35,104 nucleotides of DNA from Oscillospiraceae bacterium (lineage in GTDB: Bacteria > Bacillota > Clostridia > Oscillospirales > Oscillospiraceae), in contig JAFQFH010000070.1 in the NCBI GenBank assembly GCA_017398685.1, positions 1 to 35,104 on the forward strand, written 5' to 3'. How positions within the stretch are numbered: the stretch's first letter is position 1; each line of letters begins with the position of its first letter. Below the pieces are notes generated by a model. That model saw nothing but the letters and a program-made list of their open reading frames with translations. It was not told the origin of the DNA and did not search any database. The position numbers and the translations under genes were made by a program. This document shows positions 1 to 7,031 of the stretch, in pieces.

Positions 1-104
1 ACCTTCTTCTCTTCGGGCTGATCCTTCTTGTTCTTTTTCTTCTTGCCTTCGCCGCTGATGAAGGGGTAGATCTTCTTTACGTTTTTCAGCTGAACAGTTG
101 CCAT
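1..104 (-). CDS. Sugar-type ABC transporter ATP-binding protein, N-terminal fragment
   Basis: Only the first 34 codons are inside the window; the gene runs off the left edge. The visible N-terminus begins MATVQLKNVKKIYP, the usual start of MsmX/UgpC/MalK-type ATPases that energise carbohydrate ABC importers in Gram-positive bacteria. It is followed by a Lys/Glu-rich stretch (about residues 15-34) where most family members go straight on toward the Walker A region. The start at 104 is supported by GGAG nine bases upstream. A promoter with a 17-bp spacer lies at 301-329, giving a leader of about 190 nt. The ATPase motifs are outside the window, so the family call rests on the N-terminus alone. 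Confidence 0.7.
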   Translation of the reverse strand, partial: MATVQLKNVKKIYPFISGEGKKKKNKKDQPEEKK

Positions 105-439
105 ACTTACTAACTCCGACCACCGGGCCTCCGCCCGCATGGCCTCACGGCTGCATTTTGCACACCGCATTACGGCAGGTCTCCACACTGCCGCACCCCG
201 AGTCACAGGGATATGTTTTCCTCCTTATTAAAGCTGTGCACGACTTAGTAGCGGAGAGCCGGGCACGCAGTCAGAATATTGGGCGCAATGCGCCATGAAA
301 ATTATATACAAGTTTTATTCCGATTGCAAGTGCTATTTTTGCCTTTTCCGGCCTTTTCAACAAAAATTTTCCGTTATAGCGGTGCTGCAGTGCGCATATG
401 CTTTTCCAAACACAGTTTTTCATATGGGAGGAACGGAGC
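105..439. other. Divergent intergenic region with long leader
   Basis: This stretch of about 335 bp separates the minus-strand ABC ATPase gene from the plus-strand M14 peptidase gene. It contains the minus-strand promoter at 301-329 and the untranslated leader of the ATPase gene. Within that leader, on the minus strand, there is a small GGCGC/GCGCC hairpin close to the predicted transcript start and an isolated AAGGAGG not followed by a well placed start codon. No convincing sigma-A promoter was found for the plus-strand gene and no known riboswitch was recognised. Confidence 0.5.
301..329 (-). promoter_or_regulatory. Sigma-A-type promoter for the ABC ATPase gene
   Basis: On the minus strand a TTGCAA -35 (324-329) and a perfect TATAAT -10 (301-306) are separated by exactly 17 bp. 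The predicted transcript start is near 294, about 190 nt before the start codon at 104. Confidence 0.6.
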
Positions 440-1717
440 ATGAGGGTGCTGAAATTGGGGAGTATAGGGCCGGCGGTGCAGCTTTTGCAGCTGGCTTTGA
501 CGAGAGCAGGCTTTGGGGAGCTGAGCCTTGACGGCATTTTCGGCACCGGCACGGACAAAGCTCTGCGGAGCTTTCAGCGCGCTCAGAAACTATACGCCGA
601 CGGCATCGCCGGAAACGCCACTCAGCGGCAGCTTATGCCCTACTTTACCGGCTTTGTCAGCCACACTGTCAGCTCCGGCGATACGCTCTTTTCCATTGCC
701 CAGCGATACGGCAGCAAAAGCGCCGCCATACTCACCGCAAATCCGGGACTGGATGGGGATAGGCTCGTCCCCGGCGCCGTTATCACAGTGCCGCTGCCCT
801 TTGATGTGGTGCCCACCACCATCTCCTGCTTTTCAGCCCTTATCGCCTACTGTGTCCGTGGTCTTCAGGCCCGCTACCCTTTTATCAGCGTGGGCGAGGC
901 CGGGCGCAGCTTCATGGGAAAGCCACTTTGGACCATGAGGCTGGGACAGGGGGAGAACAGGGTCTTATATAACGCTTCCCACCACGCAAACGAGTGGATA
1001 TGCACGCTTTTGCTTTTGAAATTTACGGAGGAGCTGGCCTCGGCCTACGCCGGCGGCGGGCTTATCTACGGCCAGAGCGCAGCAGAGATTTTCGACTATG
1101 CCTCAATCTTCCTGCTGCCTGCCGTAAACCCGGACGGTATGGATCTTTGTACCGGGGAGCTGCAGTGGGGTGAGCGCTATAACTTTGCTTTGAATATTTC
1201 CCAGCAGTACCCCCAATATTCTTTCCCCAGCGGCTGGAAAGCCAATTTGCAGGGGATAGACCTCAATTTACAGTATCCCGCCGGCTGGGAGCAGGCCAGA
1301 GAGAACAAGTTTGCCTTGGGTATCACATCTCCCGCGCCGGGAGATTATGTGGGGGATAGGCCCTTGCAGGCCTCCGAGGTCATAGCCCTCAGTGACTATA
1401 CCCGCCTTGTGGACCCGGCTCTGGTGCTGGCTTACCACACTCAGGGCCAGGTCATCTACTGGCAGTATCTATTGTATCAGGTGGAGGGAGCGGAGCAGAT
1501 AGCCGGAGCCTTTGCGGAGGCTTCGGGCTATGCGGCTGAGAACACGCCCTATTCCTCCGGCTTTGCAGGCTACAAGGATTGGTTTATAAAAAACTATCTG
1601 CGCCCCGGCTTCACCATTGAGGCGGGCAAGGGGAAAAATCCGCTGCCTATAGAGCAGTTTGATAAGATTTACGAGGATAATCTGGGGATACTGACGCTGG
1701 GAGCACTTGTGACGTGA
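440..1717 (+). CDS. Peptidoglycan-binding/LysM M14 carboxypeptidase
   Basis: Predicted gamma-D-glutamyl-meso-diaminopimelate peptidase that cleaves peptidoglycan stem peptides. The 425-residue protein has a PG_binding_1 repeat (about 5-65), a LysM domain (about 74-118) and an M14 zinc peptidase domain (about 130-425). Visible catalytic elements are the zinc ligands H182 and E185 in HHANEW, H333 in AYHTQG, the VNPDGMD and DLNLQYP motifs, and the general base E394 in FTIEAG. DLNLQYP in place of the classical DLNRNF is typical of endopeptidase I-like enzymes rather than digestive carboxypeptidases. There is no signal peptide, which fits spore or mother-cell enzymes such as Bacillus sphaericus endopeptidase I. 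The ATG at 440 is preferred over one at 398 because GGGAGG lies eight bases before it. A role in sporulation or germination is inference. Confidence 0.85.
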   Translation: MRVLKLGSIGPAVQLLQLALTRAGFGELSLDGIFGTGTDKALRSFQRAQKLYADGIAGNATQRQLMPYFTGFVSHTVSSGDTLFSIAQRYGSKSAAILTANPGLDGDRLVPGAVITVPLPFDVVPTTISCFSALIAYCVRGLQARYPFISVGEAGRSFMGKPLWTMRLGQGENRVLYNASHHANEWICTLLLLKFTEELASAYAGGGLIYGQSAAEIFDYASIFLLPAVNPDGMDLCTGELQWGERYNFALNISQQYPQYSFPSGWKANLQGIDLNLQYPAGWEQARENKFALGITSPAPGDYVGDRPLQASEVIALSDYTRLVDPALVLAYHTQGQVIYWQYLLYQVEGAEQIAGAFAEASGYAAENTPYSSGFAGYKDWFIKNYLRPGFTIEAGKGKNPLPIEQFDKIYEDNLGILTLGALVT

Positions 1718-1720
1718 AAA

Positions 1721-1750
1721 GAGAGAGGATACTTGTCCTCTCTCTTTTTG
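1721..1750. terminator. Bidirectional intrinsic terminator
   Basis: A perfect 9-bp stem (1721-1729 with 1736-1744) has a 6-nt loop, a T run on the plus side and an A run on the other side. It lies between the convergent M14 peptidase gene and asnS and can end both transcripts. Confidence 0.85.
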
Positions 1751-1759
1751 GCACTATTT

Positions 1760-3154
1760 TTAAAAATCGGCGTTGCCGGTGGTGCGGGGGTGGAGCTCCA
1801 CGTCGCGGATGTTGGAAACGCCGGTGAGATACATCACGAGACGCTCAAAGCCCAGACCGTAGCCTGCGTGACGGCAGGAGCCGTAGCGGCGAAGATCCAG
1901 ATACCACCAGTAGTCCTCTTCCTTCAGGCCAAGCTGAGCCATGCGGGCTGTCAGCACATCCAGACGCTCCTCACGCTGGCTGCCGCCGATGATCTCGCCC
2001 ACGCCGGGCACAAGGCAGTCAGCTGCGGCGACGGTCTTGTTATCGTCATTGAGGCGCATATAGAAGGCCTTGATGTCCTTGGGGTAGTCGGTGACGAAGA
2101 TGGGCTTTTTGTAGACTTCCTCAGTCAGATAGCGCTCATGCTCGGTCTGCAGGTCGATGCCCCACTCAACGGGGTACTCAAAGTCCTTGCCGCTGTTTTT
2201 CAAAACTTCAACGGCCTCGGTGTAGCTTACGCGGCCAAAGTCGTTGGAGATAACATTGTTTAGACGCTCAAGCAAGCCCTTGTCCACAAAGGCGTTGAAA
2301 AACTCCATCTCCTGAGGGCAGCGCTCCATGACACGGCGGATAACGTACTTGACCATTGCCTCGGCGTTATCCATATAGTCGCCAAGGTCGGCAAAGGCCA
2401 TCTCAGGCTCTATCATCCAGAACTCGGCGGCGTGGCGCTGGGTGTAGCTGACCTCGGCGCGGAAGGTGGGGCCGAAGGTGTACACATCGCCGAAGGCCAT
2501 GGCAAAGTTCTCAGCGTTGAGCTGGCCGGAAACGGTCAGGCTTGTGACCTTGCCGAAGAAGTCCTTGCTGTCGTCCACAGTTCCGTCTTCCTTGCGGGGC
2601 AGATTATTGAGGTCGAGAGTGGTCACACGGAACATCTCGCCTGCGCCCTCGCAGTCAGAGCCGGTGATGATGGGGGTCTGGACATAGGTAAAGCCATTGG
2701 ACTGGAAAAACTCATGCACGGCCTGAGCCGCAACGCTTCTCACGCGGAAGGTGGCGGAGAAGAGATTGGTGCGGGGACGAAGGTGCTGGATGGTACGCAA
2801 AAACTCCACGCTGTGGCGCTTTTTCTGCAGGGGATAGTCAGGAGTGGACATACCCTCCACCATGATGCTTGCAGCCTTCAGCTCAAAGGGTTGCTTTGCG
2901 CCGGGAGTCAGCACCAGCGTACCCTCAACGATAAGGGCGGCACCCACGTTCTGGTGGGCGATCTCATCATAATTTGCAAGGCTCTCCCGCTCAAAAACCA
3001 CCTGCAGAGACTTAAAGCAGCTGCCGTCGTTGAGCTCGATAAAGCCGAAGTTTTTCATATCGCGGACAGTTCTGACCCAACCGCAGACTGTCATACTCTT
3101 TCCGCCGAGAGACTGGGCATCGGCGTAAATACCGGAAATTTTCTGACGCTTCAT
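1760..3154 (-). CDS. asnS: Asparaginyl-tRNA synthetase
   Basis: Class IIb aminoacyl-tRNA synthetase that charges tRNA-Asn in the cytoplasm. The 464-residue length matches bacterial AsnRS. The N-terminal OB-fold anticodon-binding domain carries [17 protein letters not shown], a hallmark that separates AsnRS from AspRS. Motif 2 contains [25 protein letters not shown] wording, and the C-terminus has the motif 3 [13 protein letters not shown]. The ATG at 3154 is chosen because AAAGGATG sits seven bases upstream; an in-frame start ten codons earlier has no such site. It is monocistronic: its own promoter is at 3214-3242 and a terminator at 1721-1750. The leader is only about 50 nt, too short for a T-box. 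Confidence 0.97.
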   Translation of the reverse strand: MKRQKISGIYADAQSLGGKSMTVCGWVRTVRDMKNFGFIELNDGSCFKSLQVVFERESLANYDEIAHQNVGAALIVEGTLVLTPGAKQPFELKAASIMVEGMSTPDYPLQKKRHSVEFLRTIQHLRPRTNLFSATFRVRSVAAQAVHEFFQSNGFTYVQTPIITGSDCEGAGEMFRVTTLDLNNLPRKEDGTVDDSKDFFGKVTSLTVSGQLNAENFAMAFGDVYTFGPTFRAEVSYTQRHAAEFWMIEPEMAFADLGDYMDNAEAMVKYVIRRVMERCPQEMEFFNAFVDKGLLERLNNVISNDFGRVSYTEAVEVLKNSGKDFEYPVEWGIDLQTEHERYLTEEVYKKPIFVTDYPKDIKAFYMRLNDDNKTVAAADCLVPGVGEIIGGSQREERLDVLTARMAQLGLKEEDYWWYLDLRRYGSCRHAGYGLGFERLVMYLTGVSNIRDVELHPRTTGNADF

Positions 3155-3213
3155 GTTAATACATCCTTTTTGTGCCTTGGGCACTTGAATTTTGATAATT
3201 TCAGCAACTACTT

Positions 3214-3242
3214 ATTATAGTTATATCTCAGATAATTTTCAA
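3214..3242 (-). promoter_or_regulatory. Sigma-A promoter of asnS
   Basis: On the minus strand TTGAAA (3237-3242) and TATAAT (3214-3219) are 17 bp apart. The predicted start is near 3207, giving a leader of about 50 nt. Confidence 0.75.
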
Positions 3243-3273
3243 GGGCAAATTACGCATTATACGCAATTTGCCC
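3243..3273 (-). terminator. Hairpin downstream of the lipid kinase gene
   Basis: A 9-bp inverted repeat GGGCAAATT/AATTTGCCC (3243-3251 with 3265-3273) lies 20 bp beyond the lipid kinase stop codon. On the minus strand it is followed by only a weak T run, so it is a plausible but not ideal terminator. It directly adjoins the asnS -35 box. Confidence 0.45.
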
Positions 3274-3292
3274 CTGATTTCATATGAATTTT

Positions 3293-4177
3293 TCAGAAAA
3301 TAAAGTTGAGGGCGTGGGCATAGTTTGAAAGCTCCACTTCAAGGTGCTTGCCGCCGTCCTCTCCGTCTCTCGTCCAGGCCACTTCTTTGGAAAAGCTGAA
3401 TTTTGCCTTTTTGGTGTGCAGGAAGGAGACATACTTGCTGTCGTAGCTCTGGGTGAGAAGGGCGGTGGCAATATCTGCAAGGCCATCCACCGTGTCCGGA
3501 TAGCGCACAAGGAACAGCTCACTCATACCGTCGCCCAGACCTACCAGCTTCTCCGGCAGGCGCAGCATACCGGCAACAGAGGTGGAGTTTGACATGCTGC
3601 CGTAAATATACTTATCCTCCAGCACTCCCCCGTCATACTCTATTCTCGTCTCGATGGCCTCAAGTTTTGTAAGGGAGGCTGCACCCTGCAAAATATAGGC
3701 CAGATGACCAAGGGCCTTTTTCTGGGACTGGGGCGTGGCATAGCTTGCCTCGGTGAATGCTCCGAAGGCTGCTATGTAGGCAAAATAGCCTTCTCCGAAG
3801 CCGCCCACATCATACGGGTGCTCCTCTCCGCTGAGGATGCGTTTTGCAGCACCCACCGTGTCATTTTTCGGCAGGTTGAGAGTGGTGGCCACGTCGTTTG
3901 AAGTGCCCATGGGGATATAGCCCAGAGGCGGGGGAGAGGCTATCTGCATAAGGCCAGACATCACCTCGCTCAAAGTTCCGTCACCGCCGATACAGGCCAC
4001 GGTATCAAAATTTGCCGCCTGCTCCTTTGCAAAGGCGGTGGCATCCCCGGGCGCGGAGGTAAAAAACAGGCTGGTACGATAGCCGCCCTTGTCCAGAACA
4101 TGCAGGGCATCTCCGAAATTCACTTTATAACTTCCCTTGCCCGCGGCAGGGTTTACGATAAGCATTAGATTTTTCAA
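3293..4177 (-). CDS. Diacylglycerol kinase family lipid kinase
   Basis: DAGK_cat/YegS-type lipid kinase of 294 residues, expected to phosphorylate diacylglycerol or a related lipid at the inner face of the membrane and so return it to phospholipid synthesis. Visible family motifs are the N-terminal NPAAGKG nucleotide-binding loop (9-15), GGDGTLSEV (64-72) and PMGTSNDVA (89-97). The start is a TTG at 4177, supported by GAGGA seven bases upstream; an ATG four codons later is too far from that site. A TATAAT on the minus strand at 4207-4212 is a likely -10 box, but its -35 is weak. A small basic-lipid or sphingoid substrate cannot be excluded from sequence. Confidence 0.88.
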   Translation of the reverse strand: MKNLMLIVNPAAGKGSYKVNFGDALHVLDKGGYRTSLFFTSAPGDATAFAKEQAANFDTVACIGGDGTLSEVMSGLMQIASPPPLGYIPMGTSNDVATTLNLPKNDTVGAAKRILSGEEHPYDVGGFGEGYFAYIAAFGAFTEASYATPQSQKKALGHLAYILQGAASLTKLEAIETRIEYDGGVLEDKYIYGSMSNSTSVAGMLRLPEKLVGLGDGMSELFLVRYPDTVDGLADIATALLTQSYDSKYVSFLHTKKAKFSFSKEVAWTRDGEDGGKHLEVELSNYAHALNFIF

Positions 4178-4292
4178 GGCTTTTCCTCGCTTTTTTTACT
4201 GATAGCATTATATCCTGATAGTCCTATTTTAAGTCAGGCTATAAGCCCAGTCAATAAAGGAACTGTTAATTTTTCCCGACAATTTCGCCTGC

Positions 4293-4321
4293 TTGTATAG
4301 TTTTTCTCTCTATGTTATACT
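4293..4321 (+). promoter_or_regulatory. Sigma-A promoter of the MBL-fold gene
   Basis: TTGTAT (4293-4298) and TATACT (4316-4321) are separated by 17 bp. The predicted start is about 24 nt before the ATG at 4352. Confidence 0.55.
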
Positions 4322-4351
4322 TTTTCAAACTACAACGAGGAGAAAAATACC

Positions 4352-5230
4352 ATGTTTGAGCTTGTTTGTGCCAAGGGCAGCAGTTTCTATATCCAGAGTC
4401 CCGCAAAGATAGGGCTGGTGAAGCTGAGCGAGAGTGAGGTCGTTCTTATCGACAGCGGCAACGACAAGGATGCGGGCCGGAAGATACGCCAGATTCTGGA
4501 CGCAAATCACTGGAAGCTTTCTGCCATATACCTGACCCACTCCAACGCAGACCATATCGGCGGCTGCCAATACCTTCAAAGACAGACCGGCTGCAAGGTC
4601 TACGCACCGGGGATAGAATGTGATTTCAGCCGTCACACGCTGCTTGAGCCCAGCTTCCTCTACGGCGGCTACCCCTGCAAGGAGCTTCGCAACAAATTCC
4701 TCATGGCCCAGAGCTTTGACTGCGAGGAGCTGACGGCGCAGGTGCTGCCCGAAGGCTGGGAGCTTATTGAACTTCCCGGTCACTTCTTTGATATGGTGGG
4801 ATATCGCACAGCAGACGATGTTTTATATCTAGCTGACGCTTTTTCAAGTGTAGAGACTCTGGATAAATACCGTATCGGCTTTATCTACGATGTGGGCGCT
4901 TATCTTGAAACCCTTGAAAAGCTCATGGAGATGGAGGCGGCGGTATTTGTACCCTCCCATACTGAGGCTGCGGAGGATATAAAGGAGCTTTGCCGCTATA
5001 ATATGGATGTTGTCCTTGAAATCGCGGGGCGGATCAAGGAATTTTGCGCTGAAGGCATAAGCACCGAAGTTTTGCTGCAAAAGCTTTTCAAGCACTACGG
5101 ACTTTCCATGAACATGGGCCAGCATGTTCTGGTGGGCAGCACTGTGCGCTCCTATCTTGGATGGATGAAAGACAGGGGAGAGCTGGACTTCTGTTTTGAG
5201 GATGAGATGCTTATTTGGAAAACGGTGTGA
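4352..5230 (+). CDS. MBL-fold metallo-hydrolase
   Basis: Metallo-beta-lactamase-fold hydrolase of 292 residues with a C-terminal helical extension of about 80 residues. The fold is shown by LIDSG (32-36), the metal motif THSNADHIGG (62-71), H144 in LPGHFF, D162 in LADAF and H203 in PSHTEA. The second histidine of the classical HxHxDH motif is an asparagine (N65), so the first metal site is altered. Such HxNxDH proteins exist as an uncharacterised group near glyoxalase II-like and regulatory MBL proteins. The GAGGAG ribosome binding site is well placed. Single gene with its own promoter and no functional partner in the neighbourhood; substrate unknown. Confidence 0.8.
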   Translation: MFELVCAKGSSFYIQSPAKIGLVKLSESEVVLIDSGNDKDAGRKIRQILDANHWKLSAIYLTHSNADHIGGCQYLQRQTGCKVYAPGIECDFSRHTLLEPSFLYGGYPCKELRNKFLMAQSFDCEELTAQVLPEGWELIELPGHFFDMVGYRTADDVLYLADAFSSVETLDKYRIGFIYDVGAYLETLEKLMEMEAAVFVPSHTEAAEDIKELCRYNMDVVLEIAGRIKEFCAEGISTEVLLQKLFKHYGLSMNMGQHVLVGSTVRSYLGWMKDRGELDFCFEDEMLIWKTV

Positions 5231-5246
5231 ATATTATTTAAATTTC

Positions 5247-5351
5247 TTTTTTCGAGCTGATTTTTGTCCGGACGCGGCATCTGACGCAGGGAATACTCTC
5301 TTGTATTTCCAAGTCAGATAACAAAGTCCGGGCGTAAATCAGCCGAAAAAA
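5247..5351. repeat. 105-bp imperfect palindrome
   Basis: The left arm (5247-5285) and right arm (5313-5351) are about 39 bp each and are imperfect inverted repeats that begin and end in TTTTTTCG/CGAAAAAA. The centre has its own short stem (GGAATAC with GTATTTCC, about 5290-5310). The whole unit could fold as one long hairpin. It lies between the convergent MBL gene and rpsT. No clear target-site duplication is visible. It may be a MITE-like or REP-like element or a structured RNA. Confidence 0.7.
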
Positions 5352-5363
5352 TAATGAATAGCA

Positions 5364-5390
5364 AAAAGGGATGCAAAAAGCATCCCTTTT
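5364..5390 (-). terminator. Terminator of rpsT
   Basis: A perfect 11-bp stem (5364-5374 with 5380-5390) with a 5-nt loop; on the minus strand it ends in a T run. It lies 22 bp after the rpsT stop codon. Confidence 0.85.
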
Positions 5391-5412
5391 ACTATCATGA
5401 TTAAAAATCAGC

Positions 5413-5676
5413 TTATGCCAGCTCGTTGAGCTTGCTTGCCATTGCGGACTTCTTGTGTGCTGCGTTGTTCTTGTGCAGCAAACCCTTGCCGGCCGCACGG
5501 TCAACTGTCTTAACAGCAACTTTATAGGCACTGACGGCATTGTCACGGTTGCCCTCGGCAACTGCTGCGTCAAACTTTTTGATCATGGTCTTGAGTACGG
5601 TCTTCTCAGCGCGGTTCTTTGCTCTGAGCTCCTTAGACTTTTCGTCTCTCTTGGCAGAAGATTTGATGTTGGCCAT
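5413..5676 (-). CDS. rpsT: 30S ribosomal protein S20
   Basis: Primary-binding small-subunit ribosomal protein of 87 residues, the usual length. It opens with MANIKSSAKRDEKSKELRA and is rich in Lys/Arg and Ala, as expected for a bundle of three helices contacting 16S rRNA. The C-terminal HKNNAAHKKSAMASKLN stretch is diagnostic. A purine-rich GGAGGAGGTGG precedes the ATG. It is monocistronic with its own promoter (5731-5759) and terminator (5364-5390), and is divergent from gpr. Confidence 0.97.
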   Translation of the reverse strand: MANIKSSAKRDEKSKELRAKNRAEKTVLKTMIKKFDAAVAEGNRDNAVSAYKVAVKTVDRAAGKGLLHKNNAAHKKSAMASKLNELA

Positions 5677-5730
5677 GTTTCGATTGCCACCTCCTCCTAC
5701 AAAATTGAGTTAAACAACTCGCGTTTAGAG

Positions 5731-5759
5731 ATTATAGCAAAGAACATTCCGAAAATCAA
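5731..5759 (-). promoter_or_regulatory. Sigma-A promoter of rpsT
   Basis: On the minus strand TTGATT (5754-5759) and TATAAT (5731-5736) are separated by 17 bp, 55 bp upstream of the rpsT start codon. Confidence 0.7.
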
Positions 5760-5817
5760 GGGTTTTTTTCAAAAAATACAGAGTTTTTTTCTTTGAGTTC
5801 TGCCTTTTTTTCTGCGC

Positions 5818-5848
5818 TGAAAGAAACTACAAGATATTGGGTATAATA
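5818..5848 (+). promoter_or_regulatory. Candidate sigma-G-type promoter of gpr
   Basis: TGAAAG (5818-5823) lies 18 bp before TATAATA (5842-5848), resembling the forespore pattern TGAATA with CATACTA. The -10 also fits sigma-A, but no good sigma-A -35 is present. Forespore control would match the gene product. Confidence 0.45.
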
Positions 5849-5882
5849 GTCTCTCAGTACACTATTTTTGGAGGTCGGGCAG

Positions 5883-6737
5883 ATGGCATTTATGGGAAGA
5901 ACAGACCTTGCCTGCGAAGCGCTTTCTCTTCAGGAGCTTGAAAAGGTGCGTGAGCACGGGATCGTGGCGGAGAGCAGTTTCATTCACGGTCTGGAGCTTT
6001 TTTCCGTGGAAGTCATTTCCTCTGAGGGCGCTGCTCTTCTGGGTAAGCCCATCGGAAAATATTATACACTTTCCCTTGGCTCTCATTTTCCCCTTTCCTC
6101 TGAATCTCTTACAAGCTCTGCAAATGCCATTTCGCAGCTTATCGGGAAATGCGCGCCTTATCTGAACAGTGATAGCACTGTTCTCATTGCCGCCCTCGGC
6201 AATCCTGATATTACTCCCGATGCCATAGGGCCTTTGACCGCTGCCAATGTACTTGTGACCGCACATCTCAAAAAGCGTGGTATTGAGGGCTTTGAGAATT
6301 TTTCTTCCACTGTCCTCTGCCGCACCGGAGTGCTGGGCACCACCGGCGTGGAGAGTGCGGCGCAGATACGAAGTCTCTGTGCCGCCATAAAGCCACAGCT
6401 TGTAATCGCCGTGGACGCGCTGGCCGGCACTGAAGTCAGCCGCCTTTGCCGCAGCGTTCAGATTTGCGACAGCGGTATTTCCCCCGGTTCCGGCGTGGGC
6501 AATGACAGGGAAGAGCTGAGCCGGGATAGTCTGGGTGTGCCGGTTATTGCGCTTGGCGTGCCAACGGTAATAGACGCATCCGCACTATCTGAGCAAAAGG
6601 GGATAGAGCATATGTTCGTAACGCCCAGGGATATAGACTCTCTTGTGCGCTCCGCCGGACGTATTCTGGGATATGGAATAAACATGGCCCTGCACCCGGG
6701 GCTGAGCATTGAGGATATGGAGATGCTGGTGGGGTGA
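5883..6737 (+). CDS. gpr: Spore protease GPR
   Basis: Germination protease that starts degradation of small acid-soluble spore proteins when a spore germinates (peptidase family A25). The 284-residue protein contains RTDLACEA near the N-terminus (the propeptide cleavage region of the zymogen), NPDITPDAIGP, TGVLGTTGVES, DALAG, and the strongly conserved ISPGSGVGNDR and LGVPTVIDAS blocks. The ATG at 5883 is used because GGAGGT is seven bases upstream; the TTG at 5868 overlaps that site. A forespore-type promoter precedes it. It is separated from parA by a palindrome-rich intergenic region and ends at a strong terminator. It supports endospore formation by this organism. Confidence 0.95.
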   Translation: MAFMGRTDLACEALSLQELEKVREHGIVAESSFIHGLELFSVEVISSEGAALLGKPIGKYYTLSLGSHFPLSSESLTSSANAISQLIGKCAPYLNSDSTVLIAALGNPDITPDAIGPLTAANVLVTAHLKKRGIEGFENFSSTVLCRTGVLGTTGVESAAQIRSLCAAIKPQLVIAVDALAGTEVSRLCRSVQICDSGISPGSGVGNDREELSRDSLGVPVIALGVPTVIDASALSEQKGIEHMFVTPRDIDSLVRSAGRILGYGINMALHPGLSIEDMEMLVG

Positions 6738-6747
6738 GACTCTCTCA

Positions 6748-6792
6748 GTCACAGCTTTGCTGTGACAGCTCCCCCAAAGGGGGAGCCTTTTC
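6748..6792 (+). repeat. Double-hairpin palindromic element acting as terminator
   Basis: Just after the gpr stop codon, hairpin 1 (6748-6755 with 6759-6766, 3-nt loop) is followed by hairpin 2, an 8-bp GC-rich stem (6768-6775 with 6779-6786, loop AAA) and CTTTTCTT. Hairpin 2 is a good rho-independent terminator for gpr. The CTCTCAGTCAC...CAGCTCCCCC...GGGGGAGCC wording is of a kind I recall as widely repeated in gut Clostridia genomes; that is memory, not a search. Confidence 0.75.
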
Positions 6793-6848
6793 TTGCTGTT
6801 TATAAATGGCACAAATTTATTTATTCTTCCGAGGACTCTGCTTTTTAA

Positions 6849-6877
6849 CCAACACAAAACATATTGTTTTGTGTTGG
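6849..6877. repeat. Perfect 13-bp inverted repeat
   Basis: CCAACACAAAACA (6849-6861) and its exact complement (6865-6877) flank a 3-nt loop. AT-rich, not followed by a T run, function unknown. It is the second of four hairpins between gpr and parA. Confidence 0.75.
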
Positions 6878-6883
6878 AGAGGA

Positions 6884-6958
6884 GGAACGACGAAACTCAG
6901 ACGAAGAAACACAGGCTTTTACGAAGCCTGTGTTTTTGAGCCGAGTGAAGTCAGTTCC
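6884..6958. repeat. 75-bp imperfect palindrome with terminator-like core
   Basis: Outer arms starting GGAAC and ending GTTCC are imperfect inverted repeats. The core is a perfect 11-bp stem (6908-6918 with 6924-6934) followed by five T residues, so the core can act as a plus-strand terminator that isolates parA from upstream transcription. Confidence 0.7.
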
Positions 6959-6963
6959 GACGA

Positions 6964-6979
6964 CGTTTCACGTGAAACC
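6964..6979. promoter_or_regulatory. parS site 1
   Basis: The 16-mer has the palindromic core GTTTCACGTGAAAC and matches the chromosomal parS consensus TGTTNCACGTGAAACA at all but the two outermost bases. It lies 100 bp upstream of parA. It is the expected ParB loading site for origin segregation. Confidence 0.85.
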
Positions 6980-6991
6980 TCTTTTCTCAAA

Positions 6992-7031
6992 AAAAGTTTT
7001 CAATGTTTCACATGAAACATTGAAAACTTTT
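6992..7031. promoter_or_regulatory. parS site 2 inside a 40-bp inverted repeat
   Basis: TGTTTCACATGAAACA (7004-7019) differs from the parS consensus at one central base (G to A). It is the middle of a larger inverted repeat with perfect 19-bp arms (6992-7010 and 7013-7031) around a CA centre. The right arm contains the parA -35 box. Confidence 0.8.

Noticed and set aside
2432-3220. A 262-codon plus-strand frame opposite asnS
   Set aside because: It mirrors the AsnRS coding strand; asnS has complete motifs, a promoter and a terminator.
3155-3292. T-box riboswitch upstream of asnS
   Set aside because: The leader from the mapped promoter is about 50 nt and has no T-box sequence or specifier stem.
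5238-5573. A 111-codon minus-strand frame over rpsT and the palindrome
   Set aside because: It overlaps rpsT in another frame and runs through the terminator and the palindrome.
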